Assembly (NCBI GenBank): GCA_046597895.1
Contig: JBKJJS010000094.1
Span: 1-14,643, forward strand
DNA: 14,643 nucleotides
Direction of reading: 5' to 3'
DNA from: WLJO01 sp046597895
GTDB taxonomy: Bacteria > Actinomycetota > Acidimicrobiia > Acidimicrobiales > Ilumatobacteraceae
Shown here: positions 12,812 through 14,643 of the stretch, piece after piece
Layout of the letters: each line of letters begins with the position of its first letter
Numbering within the stretch: the first letter of the stretch is position 1
The notes under the pieces: model-generated
The model's input: the letters and a program-made list of their open reading frames with translations, nothing else
Database searches by the model: none
Told to the model about the DNA's origin: nothing
Position numbers and translations under genes: made by a program

Positions 12812-14643
12812 ACATCGTCGTCGACGAGCAACCGCTGCCCTTCGAACCAGGCGACTCAGTCGCCATCGCGGTGCTGCGCGCCGGAGAACACCCGCACCAC
12901 GGCGGCTGCCTGTGCCTGGCCGGCGACTGCGGGAGTTGCGTGGCCGAGGTCGACGGGGTGGCCTTCGTGCGTACGTGTCAGACCCTCGCCACGCCGGGGT
13001 TGGCCGTACGCCGCCACCCGGTGGTCGGCGCACCGCCGCTGGTGTCGCGGCGGGATCCGATGGCCCTCGCTCGTGATGTCCCGACACGCCACGGCCACGC
13101 CGACGTCGTGGTGATCGGGGCTGGCGCCAGCGGGCGGGCCGCGGCCGACGAGCTGAGGCGGGCCGGTCGGCAGGTCAAGGTGCTCGATGCCGCACTCGGG
13201 CACGAAGTGGTCGGCATCTACCCCGGCCCGACCGTGGTGGTCCGCTCGATTCGGCCCTCCGACGGTGCCGGCATCCACCAGTGGCGGGCGGCCGAGGTCG
13301 TCATCGCCACCGGGGCGGCCGAAGTGCAGCCGGTGTGCCCCGGCAACAGGCTGCGCGGCATCGTGACCGCGTCGGCCGCCGCCATGCTGCAGGCGGCCGG
13401 GGTGGATCTCGGGCGCGTGGTCTGCGTCGGCGACGTGCTCGCCACCGTCAGCGGCCAGCGGGCGGCCGGCCGGCTCGTGCGCTTCGAAGGGGGCGATCGA
13501 GTCGAGAGGGTGGTCGTCGAGACCGTTCGCGGTGAGGAGTCCCTCGCGTGCGACACCGTCGTGGTCGGCCTCGGCCGGGCGGCCCGGGACGTCCTGTCCC
13601 GCATGAGCGACGAGCCAGGCGTGAGGCTCGTCGGCCCGGCGGCTGATCGGTTCCCGCTCCCGCCATGCCCGGCGGCCGGCGTCGTGTGCCCGTGCTCTGG
13701 CACGACGGTGGAGGATCTCGAAGGCGCGTGGGAACGCGGGTTCACCCATCTCGAGCTCCTCAAGCGGGCCACGCTCACCGGCACCGGCACCTGCCAAGGC
13801 GGGGTGTGCCTGCCCCATCTGCGCGCCTTCGTCGCCGACCGGCTCGACGAGACTCCGGCCCCCTTCACCGCTCGCCCGATCTCCCGTCAACTCACAATGG
13901 GCGAGGCCGCCGCTCACGTGCACCTCGATGCCTGGCGGCGCTCGCCCCTTCACGAGGAGCACCTCCGCCTCGGGGCCCGCATGGACCGCTTCGGCGGCTG
14001 GTGGCGACCGTGGAACTACGGCGATGCGGTAGCCGAGTACTGGGCGGTTCGTCAGGGCGTGTCGCTCGGCGATGTGAGCACGCTCGGCAAGATGATCGTG
14101 TCTGGCCCCGACGTGGTCGAAGCGCTGGAGCGCCTGTACCCGAACCACGTCCACGACATCCGGCCCGGGCGGAGCCGCTACGTGCTCCTGCTCAACGAGC
14201 GGGGCCACCTGATCGACGACGGCATGATCGTGCGCGAGTCCGACCACCGGTTCGTGTTGACGTTCACCTCCGGCGGAGCGGCGGCGGCGGAGATGTGGGT
14301 GCGCGACTGGATCGAGACGTGGGGTCTGCGCGTGCACGTGCTCGACCGCACGATGGCGCTGGCCGCCATCAACGTGACGGGTCCGCTGGCCGGCGAGCTC
14401 TTGGCGAGGGTGGGTCTGGCCGATCAGCCGCGCTTCCTGCAGCACGTCCACACCTCAGTGGCCGGCGTGCCGTGCCACGTGATGCGGCTGAGCTTCACCG
14501 GCGAGACCTCGTTCGAGCTCCACCACCCCGTCGACCGGTCCGTCGAACTCTGGCGGGCGTTGATGGACGCCGGCCGGCCGCTCGGCGTCATGCCCCACGG
14601 GTTGCAGGCGCTGTTCGGGCTGCGGCTCGAGAAGGGCCACATC
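12808..14643 (+). CDS. Multi-cofactor oxidoreductase: [2Fe-2S] ferredoxin, FAD, BFD-like four-Cys, GcvT (sarcosine oxidase alpha/HcnA-B-like), 3' end outside window
   Basis: From GTG 12808 the frame is open for 612 residues to the right edge. Domains in order: a Fer2_4-type ferredoxin (1-70) with C36, C41, C44 and C57 (GDCGSC core); an FAD-binding Rossmann unit (about 97-260) with VVIGAGASG at 101-109 and VVIATGA at 164-170; a four-cysteine segment with C294, C296, C329 and C334 (VVCPCSG, then GTCQGGVCLP), like the BFD-type [2Fe-2S] site of HcnA/opine oxidase subunits; and a GcvT domain from about 365 (GWWRPWNYGDAVAEYWAVRQ to LFGLRLEKGHI). The order matches sarcosine oxidase alpha-type subunits, though the middle of the flavin domain looks shortened. 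It probably re-oxidises or partners the upstream flavoprotein, or oxidises a second N-methyl group. About 100-150 residues of GcvT remain off the window. Confidence 0.85.
   Translation, partial: MNIVVDEQPLPFEPGDSVAIAVLRAGEHPHHGGCLCLAGDCGSCVAEVDGVAFVRTCQTLATPGLAVRRHPVVGAPPLVSRRDPMALARDVPTRHGHADVVVIGAGASGRAAADELRRAGRQVKVLDAALGHEVVGIYPGPTVVVRSIRPSDGAGIHQWRAAEVVIATGAAEVQPVCPGNRLRGIVTASAAAMLQAAGVDLGRVVCVGDVLATVSGQRAAGRLVRFEGGDRVERVVVETVRGEESLACDTVVVGLGRAARDVLSRMSDEPGVRLVGPAADRFPLPPCPAAGVVCPCSGTTVEDLEGAWERGFTHLELLKRATLTGTGTCQGGVCLPHLRAFVADRLDETPAPFTARPISRQLTMGEAAAHVHLDAWRRSPLHEEHLRLGARMDRFGGWWRPWNYGDAVAEYWAVRQGVSLGDVSTLGKMIVSGPDVVEALERLYPNHVHDIRPGRSRYVLLLNERGHLIDDGMIVRESDHRFVLTFTSGGAAAAEMWVRDWIETWGLRVHVLDRTMALAAINVTGPLAGELLARVGLADQPRFLQHVHTSVAGVPCHVMRLSFTGETSFELHHPVDRSVELWRALMDAGRPLGVMPHGLQALFGLRLEKGHI

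Noticed and set aside
10382..13087. Minus-strand open frame of about 900 codons
   Set aside because: It is antisense to the DMGDH-like gene, with composition (many H, R, D, V) typical of GC-rich shadow frames and no recognisable domain.
12856..14451. Minus-strand open frame of about 530 codons
   Set aside because: Antisense of the multi-cofactor oxidoreductase, whose cysteine motifs and GcvT blocks are clear on the plus strand.

Overview
The window is high-GC DNA with GTG starts, tight gene spacing and 1- to 4-base stop/start overlaps. This suggests an actinobacterium, perhaps an Acidimicrobiia-like or marine/soil lineage, but nothing here fixes the taxonomy. No tRNA, rRNA, CRISPR array or insertion sequence was seen.

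Region 1 (1-1066) is broken or accessory. It holds the N-terminus of an IclR-type regulator running off the left edge and a gene-poor stretch with a CCN repeat. A small partner protein and a DUF6036/MNT-like nucleotidyltransferase follow. The nucleotidyltransferase loses its family sequence near base 944, exactly where the 5' remnant of an oppositely oriented NAD-dependent epimerase also stops. Two truncated genes therefore meet head to head (3'-truncated ends abutting) within a few bases.

Region 2 (1066-4683, minus strand) is housekeeping-like: a serine beta-lactamase-fold hydrolase, prolyl-tRNA synthetase (proS), and a four-helix membrane protein 9 bases upstream of proS. A hairpin-forming spacer separates proS from the hydrolase.

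Region 3 (4712-14643) looks like a methylated-amine or related C1 catabolic locus. An XRE-type regulator (minus) is divergent from a diiron desaturase-family membrane enzyme and a PhnD-like substrate-binding protein, with a 38-bp near-palindrome between them. Next come an MttB-superfamily methyltransferase without an in-frame amber codon, a secreted M23-type peptidase (minus), a dimethylglycine/sarcosine dehydrogenase-like flavoprotein with a GcvT half, and a multi-cofactor oxidoreductase ([2Fe-2S] ferredoxin, FAD domain, four-Cys BFD-like segment, GcvT). The last gene is cut by the right edge. The two flavoprotein genes overlap by 4 bases.

The strongest regulatory signal is a 28-bp element, 26/28 identical in two copies at 7333-7360 and 10334-10361. 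One copy precedes the methyltransferase and the other precedes the flavoprotein pair. It tied together two transcription units separated by the peptidase gene. My working model is an inducible aerobic demethylation pathway: the MttB-like protein and two GcvT-bearing oxidoreductases handle N-methyl groups and pass C1 units to tetrahydrofolate. The substrate is not determinable from sequence alone, and no corrinoid protein or transporter permease/ATPase is present in the window.
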